Notes: generated by a model not told the origin, from the letters alone. Shown: positions 51,304-60,929, numbered from the stretch's first letter. The stretch is 64,000 nt of DNA from Pseudobdellovibrionaceae bacterium (GCA_947444305.1 CANEZP010000002.1:124001-188000); one strand, 5' to 3'. Made by a program: numbers and translations.

Positions 51304-51417
51304 ATATTCGTGGCATAAAAAGTGTAATTATCCCGACTGATCGGATTTAAGCTCGCTGTGGCGATGCGAAGTTCTATTAATTTCATGACTGGCTCAAACT
51401 TATCACTAGGAGTGATT

Positions 51418-52191
51418 GTGAACGCGAAATGGTTTTTACCGGTGCTAGGTATGGTGTTTGTCGTAGGTTGCGACGTGGGGAACGTTGAGAAATTTAAATA
51501 CACCCCTCCTGACATGCCTATGCCGAAACCTTTCGAAGGTAAAATGGGTAAAGACCTTGAAGACAGTCTGAAGAAGTTAGGAGAGATGCTTGCGTGCAAG
51601 GAATCTAAAGCGGTCGCGATCAAGCTCTCCGGCAACCTGGATCCTGATCGCGTCAAAGATCTTACGGGTGGGAAGGTCGAACGCGGGGAGGCACGTGGGT
51701 CATCTTTCAAGCAAGACGAAAAAAAGAAGGAACAATTGATTCACAACGGTTGCCCGGCAGAGCTCGTCAAAGCCGAGGCGGGTGATCTAGAAGTGGTATT
51801 ACTAAGCTCGTTCGCTGCCTCCGCAAAAAAGGTTTTATTATGCGGTAACAAGACGGCAAATTCCGGTTTTCTTACGATCAACGCCGGTGAACTAGTTTTG
51901 AGCGATTTCGACTATGAGGCTTTCGGGACCGGCGGCGTATTGATTAACGCCGGACTTCTCGTTCTCGAAGGAAGCAATCGTATCCGCGCTACGAGCATTC
52001 CTAGTATGATCTTTAGATCAGACGTTGCGCATTTCTCAATCAACGTTCAAACCGGTGTGATGGGCCTCGGAACGCTTGAACTAGACAGCAAGGTCTACAC
52101 CTGTGCGGAAGCAAAAGAAAAAAGTAAGGAGACGGATGAGAGGAAAGAAAAAGAAAGACTAGAAAGAGAAAAGTTAAAAAAAGATTTCTAG
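51418..52191 (+). CDS. Lipoprotein, unknown function
   Basis: This protein of about 257 residues starts at GTG 51418 with AGGAG 7 bases upstream. Lipobox VFVVGC in the signal peptide VNAKWFLPVLGMVFVVGC. The mature part has two further cysteine-containing regions and a repetitive beta-looking core (FLTINAGELVLSDF, GVLINAGLLVLEGSNRI) that could be a short beta-helix. The C-terminal 35 residues are a charged helix (DERKEKERLEREKLKKDF). No family recognised. Confidence 0.7.
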   Translation: MNAKWFLPVLGMVFVVGCDVGNVEKFKYTPPDMPMPKPFEGKMGKDLEDSLKKLGEMLACKESKAVAIKLSGNLDPDRVKDLTGGKVERGEARGSSFKQDEKKKEQLIHNGCPAELVKAEAGDLEVVLLSSFAASAKKVLLCGNKTANSGFLTINAGELVLSDFDYEAFGTGGVLINAGLLVLEGSNRIRATSIPSMIFRSDVAHFSINVQTGVMGLGTLELDSKVYTCAEAKEKSKETDERKEKERLEREKLKKDF

Positions 52192-52213
52192 TCCGAAAAA
52201 ATCGGTCGAAAAA

Positions 52214-52990
52214 CTAAGCCTTCGCCTGTTTCCAGAATTTTTCTTTTTGATCCGCTGGTAAGTTGGTCCACTCCAGACCGGCGGATTTCACCAACGCCTG
52301 CATTTTTTTAAATCTCACTTCAAAACTCATGTTTGTTTTTCGTAAGGCTTGCTCGGCGTCGAGATCGTTGTGCCTCGCCCATTGCGAGAGCGAGAAGAGC
52401 AGATCGCCGAGTTCGGCTTCGACCTCGTCGCGGTTTTTCAGCGCGACGGCCTCTTTTAACTCACCCATTTCTTCTTCAACTTTATCCCAGCATTGATCCG
52501 CGTTGTCCCAATCGAAGGCGACCTTTTTTGTTTTCTCGCCGATCTTGTGCGCGCGGAGCAGGGCGGGGAGGCCCTTCGGGATATCGAACGGATCTTTATG
52601 GCCTTTTTCTTTGGCTTTGATTTCGGCCCAATTGTCGAGCACGTCTTCCGAAGTTTTCGCGACGACGTCGGCAAAAACGTGCGGATGGCGGCGCACCATC
52701 TTTTCGGAAATATTCTGGATCACGTCGTTGATGTCGAAACGTTTTTCTTGGCTTGCGATTTCGGAGTGAAGCACCACTTGTAAAAGCAAATCGCCGAGTT
52801 CATCGCGAATCGCTTTTTCATCGCGCGCGTCGATGGCTTCGCCGAGTTCATGCGCCTCTTCAATCGCGAAGCGGGTGAGTGTCTGGTGCGTCTGTTCTTT
52901 ATCCCATGGGCAGCCGTCAGGGCCCCGCAGATGTTCAACGACCTTCAATAGACCGGCAAATTCTCGTAAATTTTCGGGTGGTTTCGGCAT
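52214..52990 (-). CDS. mazG: Nucleoside triphosphate pyrophosphohydrolase MazG
   Basis: This 258-residue enzyme hydrolyses NTPs to NMPs and PPi, cleaning up abnormal nucleotides. GPDGCPWDKEQTHQTLTRFA and IEEAHELGEAI with RDELGDLLLQVVLHS are the first MazG EExxE...ExxD unit. KVEEEMGELKEAVA and EAELGDLLFSLSQWA are the second. KGLPALLRAHKIGEKTKKVA is the linker. Complete, family length. Confidence 0.94.
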   Translation of the reverse strand: MPKPPENLREFAGLLKVVEHLRGPDGCPWDKEQTHQTLTRFAIEEAHELGEAIDARDEKAIRDELGDLLLQVVLHSEIASQEKRFDINDVIQNISEKMVRRHPHVFADVVAKTSEDVLDNWAEIKAKEKGHKDPFDIPKGLPALLRAHKIGEKTKKVAFDWDNADQCWDKVEEEMGELKEAVALKNRDEVEAELGDLLFSLSQWARHNDLDAEQALRKTNMSFEVRFKKMQALVKSAGLEWTNLPADQKEKFWKQAKA

Positions 52991-53183
52991 GCGGCCCAGA
53001 CTAGCCGAGGTCGCCCGAAAAGCGCAACCCGGTGCAGTAGACCCGTCTGTGGTGCTGGACCGCGCCGTAGGTCAAGGGTCTTAACTCACCTAAGAGCTAG
53101 ATAAGGGCAAGCCATACCTCGAAACAATGATAATATTGATCGGTTCTGCCGAAAATGAGAGAAGAGCTTCTTCAAAGAGTGAC

Positions 53184-55646
53184 ATGGATAAACGTAAGAA
53201 CTTGTTCAAGAAAAACGATGAAGTGCACACGCGCTCGAAATACAGCGCACCGTCGCACCGCTTTCATGATTGGATCAGCGATCTACGTTTAGAGCAGACC
53301 TTTCTCGGACGCTTAATCCCCCGCATCGAAGAACGTTTTAATCTTAAAAACTGGCTGTTCGTTTTTCTGTTTTGCTTGATGTTGTCGTTCGTTATTTTTT
53401 GGGACGTTAACGTCTTCCACGAAGTTGCGGCCGGGGACGTGGCGCCCGCCGATATTAAATCTCCGATTTCGTTTCAGATGGTCGACACTTCCGCGTCGGA
53501 AGAAAAGCGCAAAGTCGCCGAAGATAGCATCCCGCCCGTATTTGATTTCGACGAAGACACTTACGAGCAATTGATCACGCGTGTGTACCGCAGTTTCCGC
53601 CGCATGCGCCGTGAAATCAAAACGATCCGTTGGCCGACGAACCAAGCGGCGCGTGAACAAGAAATCAAAGACTTCACGCAGTTCAAACCGGTGTTCGAAA
53701 AAGAACTCGGCGTGGAAATGCCCGACCGCATGTTCGAATGGTTGACCGAAAACCGCTTCGCCGCGCCCATCGAAAATATTTTGATCCGCGCGCTGATGAA
53801 GTGGAAGTCGCGCAAAATCATGGACGGACAGACGACGCTGTTCCGCAGCGCCGACGCGCCTTTGATTTACCGCGCGGTCGGCCCCCGCAATAGCGAAGGT
53901 GACACCGAGTTCACCATGAGACGCGACGAAGTTTTCGATGTCAAAAAACTAAGTGAGTTCAACTTTGACGACGTCGACGGCGTGGATCGTTTGAACCCGC
54001 GCGACAAGCGGGTGGCGATGGACATCGCGCATTTGCTGGTCGTGCCGAACCTTTCTTTCAACCGCACCGAAACTTTACAACGCCGCGGCCGCTCGAGCGA
54101 GGCGATCTTGCCGGTGACGGTTTCGATCAAAAAAGGCCAGACGATCGTGTCGGCGGGCAGCGTGATCCAACCTTTGCAAGTTGGGCTGATCAACGAGTTG
54201 AATAAGTTGCGCAGCTCGCGCCATACGGATTTCGTGTCGTTAGTTGTCGCCTTCTTATTCTTGATTCTCGTCGTGGTTTTCTTTTCGTACTTAAGGCGTG
54301 CGACCTCGCACAAGATTAGCATCGGCCTCAAAGATATTTACGCGATGGGGACGGTCGTGTTGTTCATCGTCGTCATGGCGAAGGTCTACATGTTCGTGAC
54401 CGATGCGTTCTTGGCTACGAAGGGTGCGCCCATTCCCGCTAATTCGATTTTATTCGCGGCACCGGTTGCGGCCGGCCCGATGCTCGTCGGTTTGATGATC
54501 ACCGCGGGCGAGATCGTTTGGTTGTTCACGATCTTTACGGCCATCACGCTGGCCTTCATGGTCGACCCCAATTTCAATTTTATATTTTTGCTCGTCACCG
54601 CCATCGGCGGGATCGCGGCGGCACGCGGGGTCGTTTCGTGCACCAAGCGTAACGACATCTACTGGGCGGGTGTACGCACCGGTTTGGTTCAGGCGTCCGT
54701 CTTGGCGGTCGTTACGTTCTTGCAGCCGGGTGAACATCCGCTCTCGACTTTACTGATCTGGAACGTGCCGCTGGGTTTCGTCGGCGGGATGTTCTCGGCA
54801 CTCGTGACCATGGCTTTGATTCCGCTGTTCGAAACGATGTTCAATTACACGACCGACGTGAAGTTGCTCGAGCTCTCGTCATTGAATCACCCGTTGATGA
54901 AAGACATGATCGTCAAGGCGGCGGGCACCTACCACCACTCGCTCGTGGTCGGATCGATGTGCGAAGCCGCGGCCGAAGAAATCGGCGCGAATCCTTTGCT
55001 CGCGAAAGTTATGGCTTACTACCACGACATCGGCAAAATGGAGCACGCCCACTACTTCATCGAGAACCAGCGCGGCGGCCACAACCCGCACGATCATATC
55101 TCACCGAACATGTCGAAGACGGTTTTGATCGCGCACGTGAAAGACGGCGCCGAGATGGGCCATTCGCACAAGCTCGGGCCCGCGATCATCGACGGGATTT
55201 TGCAGCATCACGGCACCACGCTTATCGCTTACTTTTATAACAAAGCTTTAGAAGAACAGAACGAAGACATCGACACCGTTCACGAAGACGACTTCCGTTA
55301 CCCGGGACCCAAACCTCAGTTCAAAGAAGCGGCCTTACTCATGCTCGCCGATTCGATCGAGGCCGCGGCCCGCTCGCTCGACGAACCTACGCCGGGTCGT
55401 TTGACCTCGCTCGTGCGGAACATCATTCAATCAAAGTTTTTGGACGGGCAGTTGGAAGAATGCGATCTGACCTTACGCGATCTCTCGATCATCGAGGAGA
55501 GCTACCGCCGCGTGATCTTGGGCATCTACCACCAGCGCATAGATTATCCGACGCATTCGCCACGCTTGCCGGCCGCCTTGCCGCCGGGTCCGAACCTTTC
55601 GGCGCACAACAAGCATCGCAAAAAAGGCACGCACCACGCGACATGA
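53184..55646 (+). CDS. HD-domain phosphohydrolase PgpH-like (7TM-7TMR-HDED)
   Basis: This protein of about 820 residues has one TM helix (NWLFVFLFCLMLSFVIFW), then a large outside domain of about 250 residues (7TMR-HDED), seven TM helices, and a C-terminal HD phosphodiesterase. The HD core reads KAAGTYHHSLVVGSMCEAAA (first His), YYHDIGKMEHAHYF (HD motif) and IIDGILQHHGTTLI. In other bacteria PgpH degrades cyclic di-AMP. The next gene is ybeY, a conserved arrangement. Start ATG 53184 rather than 53127, where no ribosome site is seen. Confidence 0.9.
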   Translation: MDKRKNLFKKNDEVHTRSKYSAPSHRFHDWISDLRLEQTFLGRLIPRIEERFNLKNWLFVFLFCLMLSFVIFWDVNVFHEVAAGDVAPADIKSPISFQMVDTSASEEKRKVAEDSIPPVFDFDEDTYEQLITRVYRSFRRMRREIKTIRWPTNQAAREQEIKDFTQFKPVFEKELGVEMPDRMFEWLTENRFAAPIENILIRALMKWKSRKIMDGQTTLFRSADAPLIYRAVGPRNSEGDTEFTMRRDEVFDVKKLSEFNFDDVDGVDRLNPRDKRVAMDIAHLLVVPNLSFNRTETLQRRGRSSEAILPVTVSIKKGQTIVSAGSVIQPLQVGLINELNKLRSSRHTDFVSLVVAFLFLILVVVFFSYLRRATSHKISIGLKDIYAMGTVVLFIVVMAKVYMFVTDAFLATKGAPIPANSILFAAPVAAGPMLVGLMITAGEIVWLFTIFTAITLAFMVDPNFNFIFLLVTAIGGIAAARGVVSCTKRNDIYWAGVRTGLVQASVLAVVTFLQPGEHPLSTLLIWNVPLGFVGGMFSALVTMALIPLFETMFNYTTDVKLLELSSLNHPLMKDMIVKAAGTYHHSLVVGSMCEAAAEEIGANPLLAKVMAYYHDIGKMEHAHYFIENQRGGHNPHDHISPNMSKTVLIAHVKDGAEMGHSHKLGPAIIDGILQHHGTTLIAYFYNKALEEQNEDIDTVHEDDFRYPGPKPQFKEAALLMLADSIEAAARSLDEPTPGRLTSLVRNIIQSKFLDGQLEECDLTLRDLSIIEESYRRVILGIYHQRIDYPTHSPRLPAALPPGPNLSAHNKHRKKGTHHAT

Positions 55647-56089
55647 AGCTTTTATTAGTGAATAACTCGCGCGACCGCGTCCCCGAAAAATGGCTAGCGA
55701 AATGGGTGGCGGCTCTGAGTCGCGAACTCTCCCGCCGTGGGCATAAAAAACAAGGCCGGCTCGAGCTGGTCTGCGCCTTTATCACTTCCGTAGAAATGAA
55801 ACGCATGAACCGGCAATTCCGCGGCAAAGACTACGCGACCGACGTGCTGAGTTTTGAATCGATGGATCCGACCTCGGCCGGTGAACTCGTGATGTGCATG
55901 CCGGTCATCCGCCGGCAGGCTAAACGTACGGGCTTGGGCGAGCGTGGCGAACTCGGCTACATGATCGTGCACGGCGTGCTGCACCTACTCGGCTACGACC
56001 ACGAAACGGGCCCCGACGACGAGGCCCGCATGTTTAAACTCCAAGACGCGATTTATTCGCGCTTGGAGAAGTCGGTGAGTTTGCGCTAG
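55643..56089 (+). CDS. ybeY: Endoribonuclease YbeY
   Basis: This 148-residue protein has NRQFRGKDYATDVLSFE and the zinc motif IVHGVLHLLGYDHETG (HxxxHxxGxDH), diagnostic of YbeY, which processes the 3' end of 16S rRNA and controls ribosome quality. Its ATG overlaps the pgpH-like TGA (ATGA at 55643), so they are translated together. Confidence 0.95.
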   Translation: MKLLLVNNSRDRVPEKWLAKWVAALSRELSRRGHKKQGRLELVCAFITSVEMKRMNRQFRGKDYATDVLSFESMDPTSAGELVMCMPVIRRQAKRTGLGERGELGYMIVHGVLHLLGYDHETGPDDEARMFKLQDAIYSRLEKSVSLR

Positions 56090-56158
56090 CGTCCTGACCG
56101 GTGATGGCCTCTTTTTTGCTCAAATTACCTCCTAATGCAGATCTATAGCGACAGGCTC

Positions 56159-57250
56159 ATGCGGCTGACAAATTTCGGCTTTTTCGGGACTCTTCTCGCG
56201 ACGATCTTTATGAGTTCCGTCGTATCTGCGGACTCTTGCGACGGTCTGCTTAAACTAGTTAAAGCGGTTCGTGTTTCAAATGAAATGTGTGGCCAGCTCA
56301 CTTCTTCAGATCTATGGCTGAAAGCGGATCAAGAACTTCCGAAGAGCGAGTTATCTGCTCTCATCGAACAGCTTTGGTTAAATCATCACGTCGCGGTGTT
56401 TTCCTCAGATCGAGCGAAGGGTTCGGCAAACGCTAAAGTTCTTTGTGCAAGCTCGCGCAAAGTTCCGCTTATTTCTGAACGTGCCGTACTTCTACCCGCG
56501 GTGGCTACGGAGTCTGAAGCGGTGAGAGATCTTCGTCGCATGCGTGAATTTTTAGCGCGGGGGAAATCGTTTGCGGAGTTGAATCATTACCTTCATTACC
56601 TAGGGGAAGGTGATCGTGCGAGTGCACTTGACGCAAATCATTCGGTTGAATCTCCGGACTCTAGGATTAAATTTGATTCGAACCTTTACGTTCAGGCCAC
56701 AGATATCGAGGCGGCGGCAAGAGTCCTCGCCGAGAATGATGATCCATCAATAATTATGCAGAAGATATTTGATATCTATCTTAATGCTCGAACGAGAAAG
56801 TTGTCTCCGCACGCACGTTGGACGGCACGCTACTCAGCTAATCACGCGCGCAAAGATTTGTTAGATCGTGAAAGAAAAGAGCGCAGGGGCGCGTGCGAGA
56901 GGGGATGGCTCACGAGCCGCTTGAGTGTCAATTGCGCAAAGGGGACATGGGGGTACTATGCCACCCTCGCTCACGAACTTGAGCATCACTTTCAAGTCAA
57001 CGTGGATACAAAATTACCGACTGAGCAAAAAATCGAATTGCTCTACCGAGATGAATTAGAATGCATTCGGGCAGAGTTTGATTTTTTAAGGCTCATCCCT
57101 CGGGATCGACGGGGCGAGATGCCTGCGGCCGGCGGCGGCGACGCCAGGATTGATTTATGGAAACTCGCGCGTGCCGGTAATTTCACTGACTTTCACAAGC
57201 AATCCTCCTACCCAGATCGGCAGGCGGTACGCGACACTTACAAACTCTAG
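56159..57250 (+). CDS. Secreted HExxH protein, possible zinc metallopeptidase
   Basis: This protein of about 363 residues starts with the signal peptide MRLTNFGFFGTLLATIFMSS. Toward the C-terminus, YYATLAHELEHHFQVN contains HExxH, the zinc-binding motif of metallopeptidases. About 25 residues later YRDELECIRAEFDF offers a glutamate that could be the third ligand. The rest is not recognised. A start at 56135 would add eight residues. Protease activity is inference from the motif. Confidence 0.6.
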   Translation: MRLTNFGFFGTLLATIFMSSVVSADSCDGLLKLVKAVRVSNEMCGQLTSSDLWLKADQELPKSELSALIEQLWLNHHVAVFSSDRAKGSANAKVLCASSRKVPLISERAVLLPAVATESEAVRDLRRMREFLARGKSFAELNHYLHYLGEGDRASALDANHSVESPDSRIKFDSNLYVQATDIEAAARVLAENDDPSIIMQKIFDIYLNARTRKLSPHARWTARYSANHARKDLLDRERKERRGACERGWLTSRLSVNCAKGTWGYYATLAHELEHHFQVNVDTKLPTEQKIELLYRDELECIRAEFDFLRLIPRDRRGEMPAAGGGDARIDLWKLARAGNFTDFHKQSSYPDRQAVRDTYKL

Positions 57251-57282
57251 ATAAGAGCTTCACTTCACGCTTTAGGGCGATG

Positions 57283-58428
57283 CTACGGTAATTGAGGGCA
57301 ACGTAAAGTGACCGAGGTGCCCTTGCCTAATTCGGATCGAATGACGACGTCGCCGCCGCAGGCGCGAAGTGTATTGATGGCGTGGGAGAGGCCAAGGCCG
57401 CTTCCCCCGACCTTGCCTTCGGTGACGCCCGCATGACCCACGCGGCTCAGTAGTTCGTCGGTCATTCCTTTTCCGTTATCGGTTACGGTATATTCGCTGA
57501 ACGAGGCGGCCGTAGTTCCGCTCACGATAATTTCGCCTTTCGTGCCCAAAACTTCGACCGCGTTATTCAAAATGTTTGAAAACACCCGCGTTAAACCGGC
57601 CGGCGAAACTGCGAGGGGTGCCGTAGGTAAAGACTGAATGATGATTTTAATTTCTGAACGCGGGCCTAATGAAAAACTCTTTTCCGCGATGACTTGGCGA
57701 AGCAATTCATCGGGACTTTGCGCGACTTCGACCGGCCGGCTGCCGTCGAGAAGGTCTTGGGCAATCTCGTTGATGCGCCCGGCGGCGCCGGCGAGCAATT
57801 TGCGATGATCATCGGGAATGTTCTTTAAGCTCTTCTCAACAATCATCAGTGCGGAGAGTGGCGAGCGAATATCATGGGCAACCTGTCTTGCCATCGCGGC
57901 TTTGGCGTTGGCCCTTTCGAACGCTAACGATTCTTCGTGACGGGCGACGATCAGCGCACGGGCCCAACGGGAAAACGGCAGCGCGAAGCTCAACAGAACA
58001 AGCCAGACGAAGAACGCCACGCGGGTCGATGTCCAGCCGTCGTAATAAAAAGACAAAGTACCGACGTTACCCGCCGAGGGAGTCACCGGATCGTTCAACA
58101 CCTGAACCGGTATGCGTAGTTGAAAAAGACCGCGCGCGCCCGTTTCCGAAACGTCGGAGGGGAGTGAGAATACCGGGTGGCCCTCCGAAGTTTCAAAACG
58201 AACGGAATCGAAGTTACTTTTCAACGCAGGATTTAGAGTTAGCATCGCTTGCCGGAGGTCGTTGATCATGATGCTCGTGCGCGCCGACAGCGCGAACGAT
58301 TCCGCCAAGGACTTCTGGTGAAAATAATTGAGAACAAAGAACGCGGATAGAGAGATGACGAGAGCCGCCGCGTAAGCGCCGATCAAAGCTGTTCTTAATT
58401 TCTTCAAGGTGGCGTTTAAGTTGTTCAT
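57283..58428 (-). CDS. Sensor histidine kinase, last gene of the YcaO operon
   Basis: This 381-residue protein has TM1 (about residues 13-34), a periplasmic loop of about 100 residues, TM2 (about 137-155), then the HisKA domain with ARQVAHDIRSPLSALM (phospho-acceptor His185) and the ATPase domain with the N box SNILNNAVEVLG, G1 TDNGKGMTDE and G2 GGSGLGLSHAI. All catalytic motifs are intact. No response regulator is encoded next to it. It starts 5 bp after the YcaO stop, so it should be made with the YcaO protein and the binding protein. Confidence 0.9.
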   Translation of the reverse strand: MNNLNATLKKLRTALIGAYAAALVISLSAFFVLNYFHQKSLAESFALSARTSIMINDLRQAMLTLNPALKSNFDSVRFETSEGHPVFSLPSDVSETGARGLFQLRIPVQVLNDPVTPSAGNVGTLSFYYDGWTSTRVAFFVWLVLLSFALPFSRWARALIVARHEESLAFERANAKAAMARQVAHDIRSPLSALMIVEKSLKNIPDDHRKLLAGAAGRINEIAQDLLDGSRPVEVAQSPDELLRQVIAEKSFSLGPRSEIKIIIQSLPTAPLAVSPAGLTRVFSNILNNAVEVLGTKGEIIVSGTTAASFSEYTVTDNGKGMTDELLSRVGHAGVTEGKVGGSGLGLSHAINTLRACGGDVVIRSELGKGTSVTLRCPQLP

Positions 58429-58433
58429 GATTT

Positions 58434-59411
58434 CTAGTTAAATGGGTGAGGTAGTTTTGGCAATTGAACAAAAGTCCGGGGCGTTCCCAAAAACTCGGCG
58501 ATTCGGTTGACGTTCAGGTTGCGCGAATTCGGCGCGCCTAAAAACAGATCTTGGGCGCCGGAAGATTGCGCCCTCGCAAAGTACAAAGGACAGCCCGCCA
58601 ATTCGAGACTTTTACTGGTGATCATTTCAGTCTTGATCTTTTCGGCATCCATGGCGAACGACGGCTTCGCTTCGGCCGGCTTGAATAAGTGTTCGATCCT
58701 GGCGGCGTAAGCAAGATTCAACGCCAAGTTTCCATGATCGCGGAACGTGGGATTTGGGATCCGCAAGAAATCTTCCAAGGATTTTCCGGTTAAACCTCCG
58801 TCGGATTCAAGCAGGTGGGCCAACTGGCGCGTCGCCTCGAAGGCGGCCGCGGTTAAGGATTCGGACGGCGTACTTTTGTTACCGGCCCCGAGAATAAAGC
58901 CGAAAGGCCGCGCCTTATATTCTCGTCCATCGATAACCCAAAGGACCCCGGCCGTGCCGAGCTCAAAAAGTTGAAACGAGATTCCCTTATCGGCAAACCA
59001 CGGCGTGAGTTCGCGGATCAGGGGCGTTTGCGGAACGTCCTTACTTAACGCTACGAACGGGCGTTCTCCGTAGAAATGACAGAGGATGCCGTCGCGTTCG
59101 ATCAATTCACCGCGGGCCGAAGCGGCGGCGGCTTCCGGCGTGGCGTGGGCGGCGAGACCGTTCGTCGTCGGGAAATTGAATTCCTCACTGACGGCCCGCT
59201 CGACCGCTTCGGCGGTTGCTTTGACCAAGGCGAGATCCGCGTCTTCGTCGGCCGAAAAGCCCGTAAATATTTTGCCGCCGATCGAGACCTGAACGCGTAG
59301 ATCGGTGAATCGCGGCAGGACGGACCGAACCCAGCTGAGTTGATCGATTTTCAACTTCAGGGGACCGGCATTGCTAAGAATCCATAGGACTATTTCTTTT
59401 GCATCCGCCAT
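58434..59411 (-). CDS. YcaO-domain protein, candidate peptide cyclodehydratase
   Basis: This is a protein of about 325 residues. ATP-binding motifs of YcaO enzymes are seen in order: ALVKATAEAVERAV (residues 61-74), NGLAAHATPEAAAASAR and GELIERDGILCHFYG (101-115), then ESLTAAAFEATRQLAHLL with the E...Q pair. The C-terminus is QLPKLPHPFN, close to the PxPxP tail that azoline-forming YcaO proteins need. YcaO enzymes use ATP to activate peptide backbone amides, forming azolines, thioamides or amidines. The partner (E1-like or Ocin-ThiF domain) is absent. The ATG at 59411 overlaps the upstream SBP gene by 22 bp; a histidine kinase follows. Confidence 0.82.
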   Translation of the reverse strand: MADAKEIVLWILSNAGPLKLKIDQLSWVRSVLPRFTDLRVQVSIGGKIFTGFSADEDADLALVKATAEAVERAVSEEFNFPTTNGLAAHATPEAAAASARGELIERDGILCHFYGERPFVALSKDVPQTPLIRELTPWFADKGISFQLFELGTAGVLWVIDGREYKARPFGFILGAGNKSTPSESLTAAAFEATRQLAHLLESDGGLTGKSLEDFLRIPNPTFRDHGNLALNLAYAARIEHLFKPAEAKPSFAMDAEKIKTEMITSKSLELAGCPLYFARAQSSGAQDLFLGAPNSRNLNVNRIAEFLGTPRTFVQLPKLPHPFN

Positions 59412-60853
59412 AGATCCGTCGTTGAAGATAAGTTGGAAAAGTTTAATGACCACTCGCTTGAGGCGACCGCGTAATAGGGTGAAGCCGAGAAAGGATAGAT
59501 GACGACGTTTTTGAGTAACTCAAAATGAAGCCGGTTCAGCTTAACGATGCGCTCTTCTTTAGAACTTGTCGCTAGATAATCGTCGAGCCACGAGTCGGTT
59601 GAAAGACCATCCAGATGAAAAATGCCGACCTCGAAATTATGCCCCAATAAAGATAGATTCTCGTTCCAAGCCGAATCGGTTGCGCCGAAATACATGTCCG
59701 GACGTTGCTTCATCTCATATTCAAAAGGAAAGCGTTCCATCCCGACGACCTTGATGTCCGTTTGCGCAGAAAATTCTTTTTTATAAGCCTCGGCGTAATT
59801 GAATTGCACACCGAGGGTGATCGGCTTGTGTAATGTTTCGGCGGTGCGGCGCACTTCCTCGACGTCCACGGCTTGCTCTGCCGTCAGTGAACCGTCACTG
59901 AGCGCTTGGAAAAATTGAAATGTAGGCCGGCCCGTCGGTGAGGGATAGAGCTTCGTCTTTGCGGCGGCGTAGGTCTGTGCCGCGCGTAATCTTTCTTGAA
60001 CGGAAAAGTTCTTTACCGCCGCTTTAGAAAAGCAAACGAGATCGACTCGGAAAGGTTGCGAAGAAAAAATAGAAAAATTTGACGATTCGGAAAGGAGTCT
60101 GGCCACCGCCTCCCCCGAGTAATATTCCGAAGTCGTGACCAAATCGACTTGGCCACTCTCGAGCAGAGCCGGCCCGGCACCCATCGCCGTCGGGACCATG
60201 TGAACGGTTTGCGGCATGGTCGGCTTATAATGAAAGTGACCGGGATTCGCCTGGAGGGTTATCCGGCCGTCGGCTGAATCGATCGAGACGAAGTAAGGTC
60301 CCGAGGTATTTCTAAAGTCGATGATTGTACGACCGTCTTCGTTCAACGAGGAACGCGGAATAATTCCGTAGTCGGCGCTCTCCAGCGCTGAGATCAAAAG
60401 CGGGACGTAGTGGGCTTGAACCGGGGTGAGCACGAGTTTATTCCCGTCCGTGCGGATGCCCGGGCAATGATCCATGACGGATTTTAAAGTGAAGTTCGGG
60501 CAAAGGAGCCTACGTATATCGCCGTGCCCGCTGCGGCCCAACGCGATCAAACGTTTGAGAGAAAATGCTGCGTCGTCGGCGGTGATAAGGTGACCGTCGA
60601 TCGTCGTGATCTTTTTGCCGAAGGTAAAAACAACTTCAGCGTTTTGTGCCTTAAAAGAGTCGGCGGCGCCGGCGACGAGTTGGTGATCGGCGTTATATTC
60701 GATCAAACGGGTGAATAGATTATTGGCTAAATTATATTGGGTGAGCGTGTGCAGCTTTGCCGTGTCTAGCGCTTTGATGCTTTCAAAGTACGGATATGAA
60801 ACACGCAAAACGGCATCCTTAAGTTCTGGTGAGGGCGTATGACGGGGAAGCAA
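59390..60853 (-). CDS. Peptide-type substrate-binding protein (SBP_bac_5), membrane anchored
   Basis: This is a protein of 487 residues from the nearest conventional start, TTG 60853. It has LTQYNLANNLFTRLIEYNAD, FGKKITTIDGHLITADDAAF and SLKRLI, the N-terminal pattern of OppA/DppA-type binding proteins. The same frame stays open upstream, without ATG, GTG or TTG, and codes RLNSNPALKLIAAGLVIAAA then AAIFLLP, a clear membrane anchor. An ATT at 60928, two bases after the small-peptide stop, could be the true start (512 residues). No permease or ATPase genes are near, so uptake by its own ABC system is not implied. It overlaps the YcaO start by 22 bp. Confidence 0.82.
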   Translation of the reverse strand: MLPRHTPSPELKDAVLRVSYPYFESIKALDTAKLHTLTQYNLANNLFTRLIEYNADHQLVAGAADSFKAQNAEVVFTFGKKITTIDGHLITADDAAFSLKRLIALGRSGHGDIRRLLCPNFTLKSVMDHCPGIRTDGNKLVLTPVQAHYVPLLISALESADYGIIPRSSLNEDGRTIIDFRNTSGPYFVSIDSADGRITLQANPGHFHYKPTMPQTVHMVPTAMGAGPALLESGQVDLVTTSEYYSGEAVARLLSESSNFSIFSSQPFRVDLVCFSKAAVKNFSVQERLRAAQTYAAAKTKLYPSPTGRPTFQFFQALSDGSLTAEQAVDVEEVRRTAETLHKPITLGVQFNYAEAYKKEFSAQTDIKVVGMERFPFEYEMKQRPDMYFGATDSAWNENLSLLGHNFEVGIFHLDGLSTDSWLDDYLATSSKEERIVKLNRLHFELLKNVVIYPFSASPYYAVASSEWSLNFSNLSSTTDLWRMQKK

Positions 60854-60929
60854 AAAGATAGCGGCCGCGGCCGCTATGACGAGCCCGGCAGCAATTAACT
60901 TAAGTGCCGGGTTTGAATTAAGTCGAATA

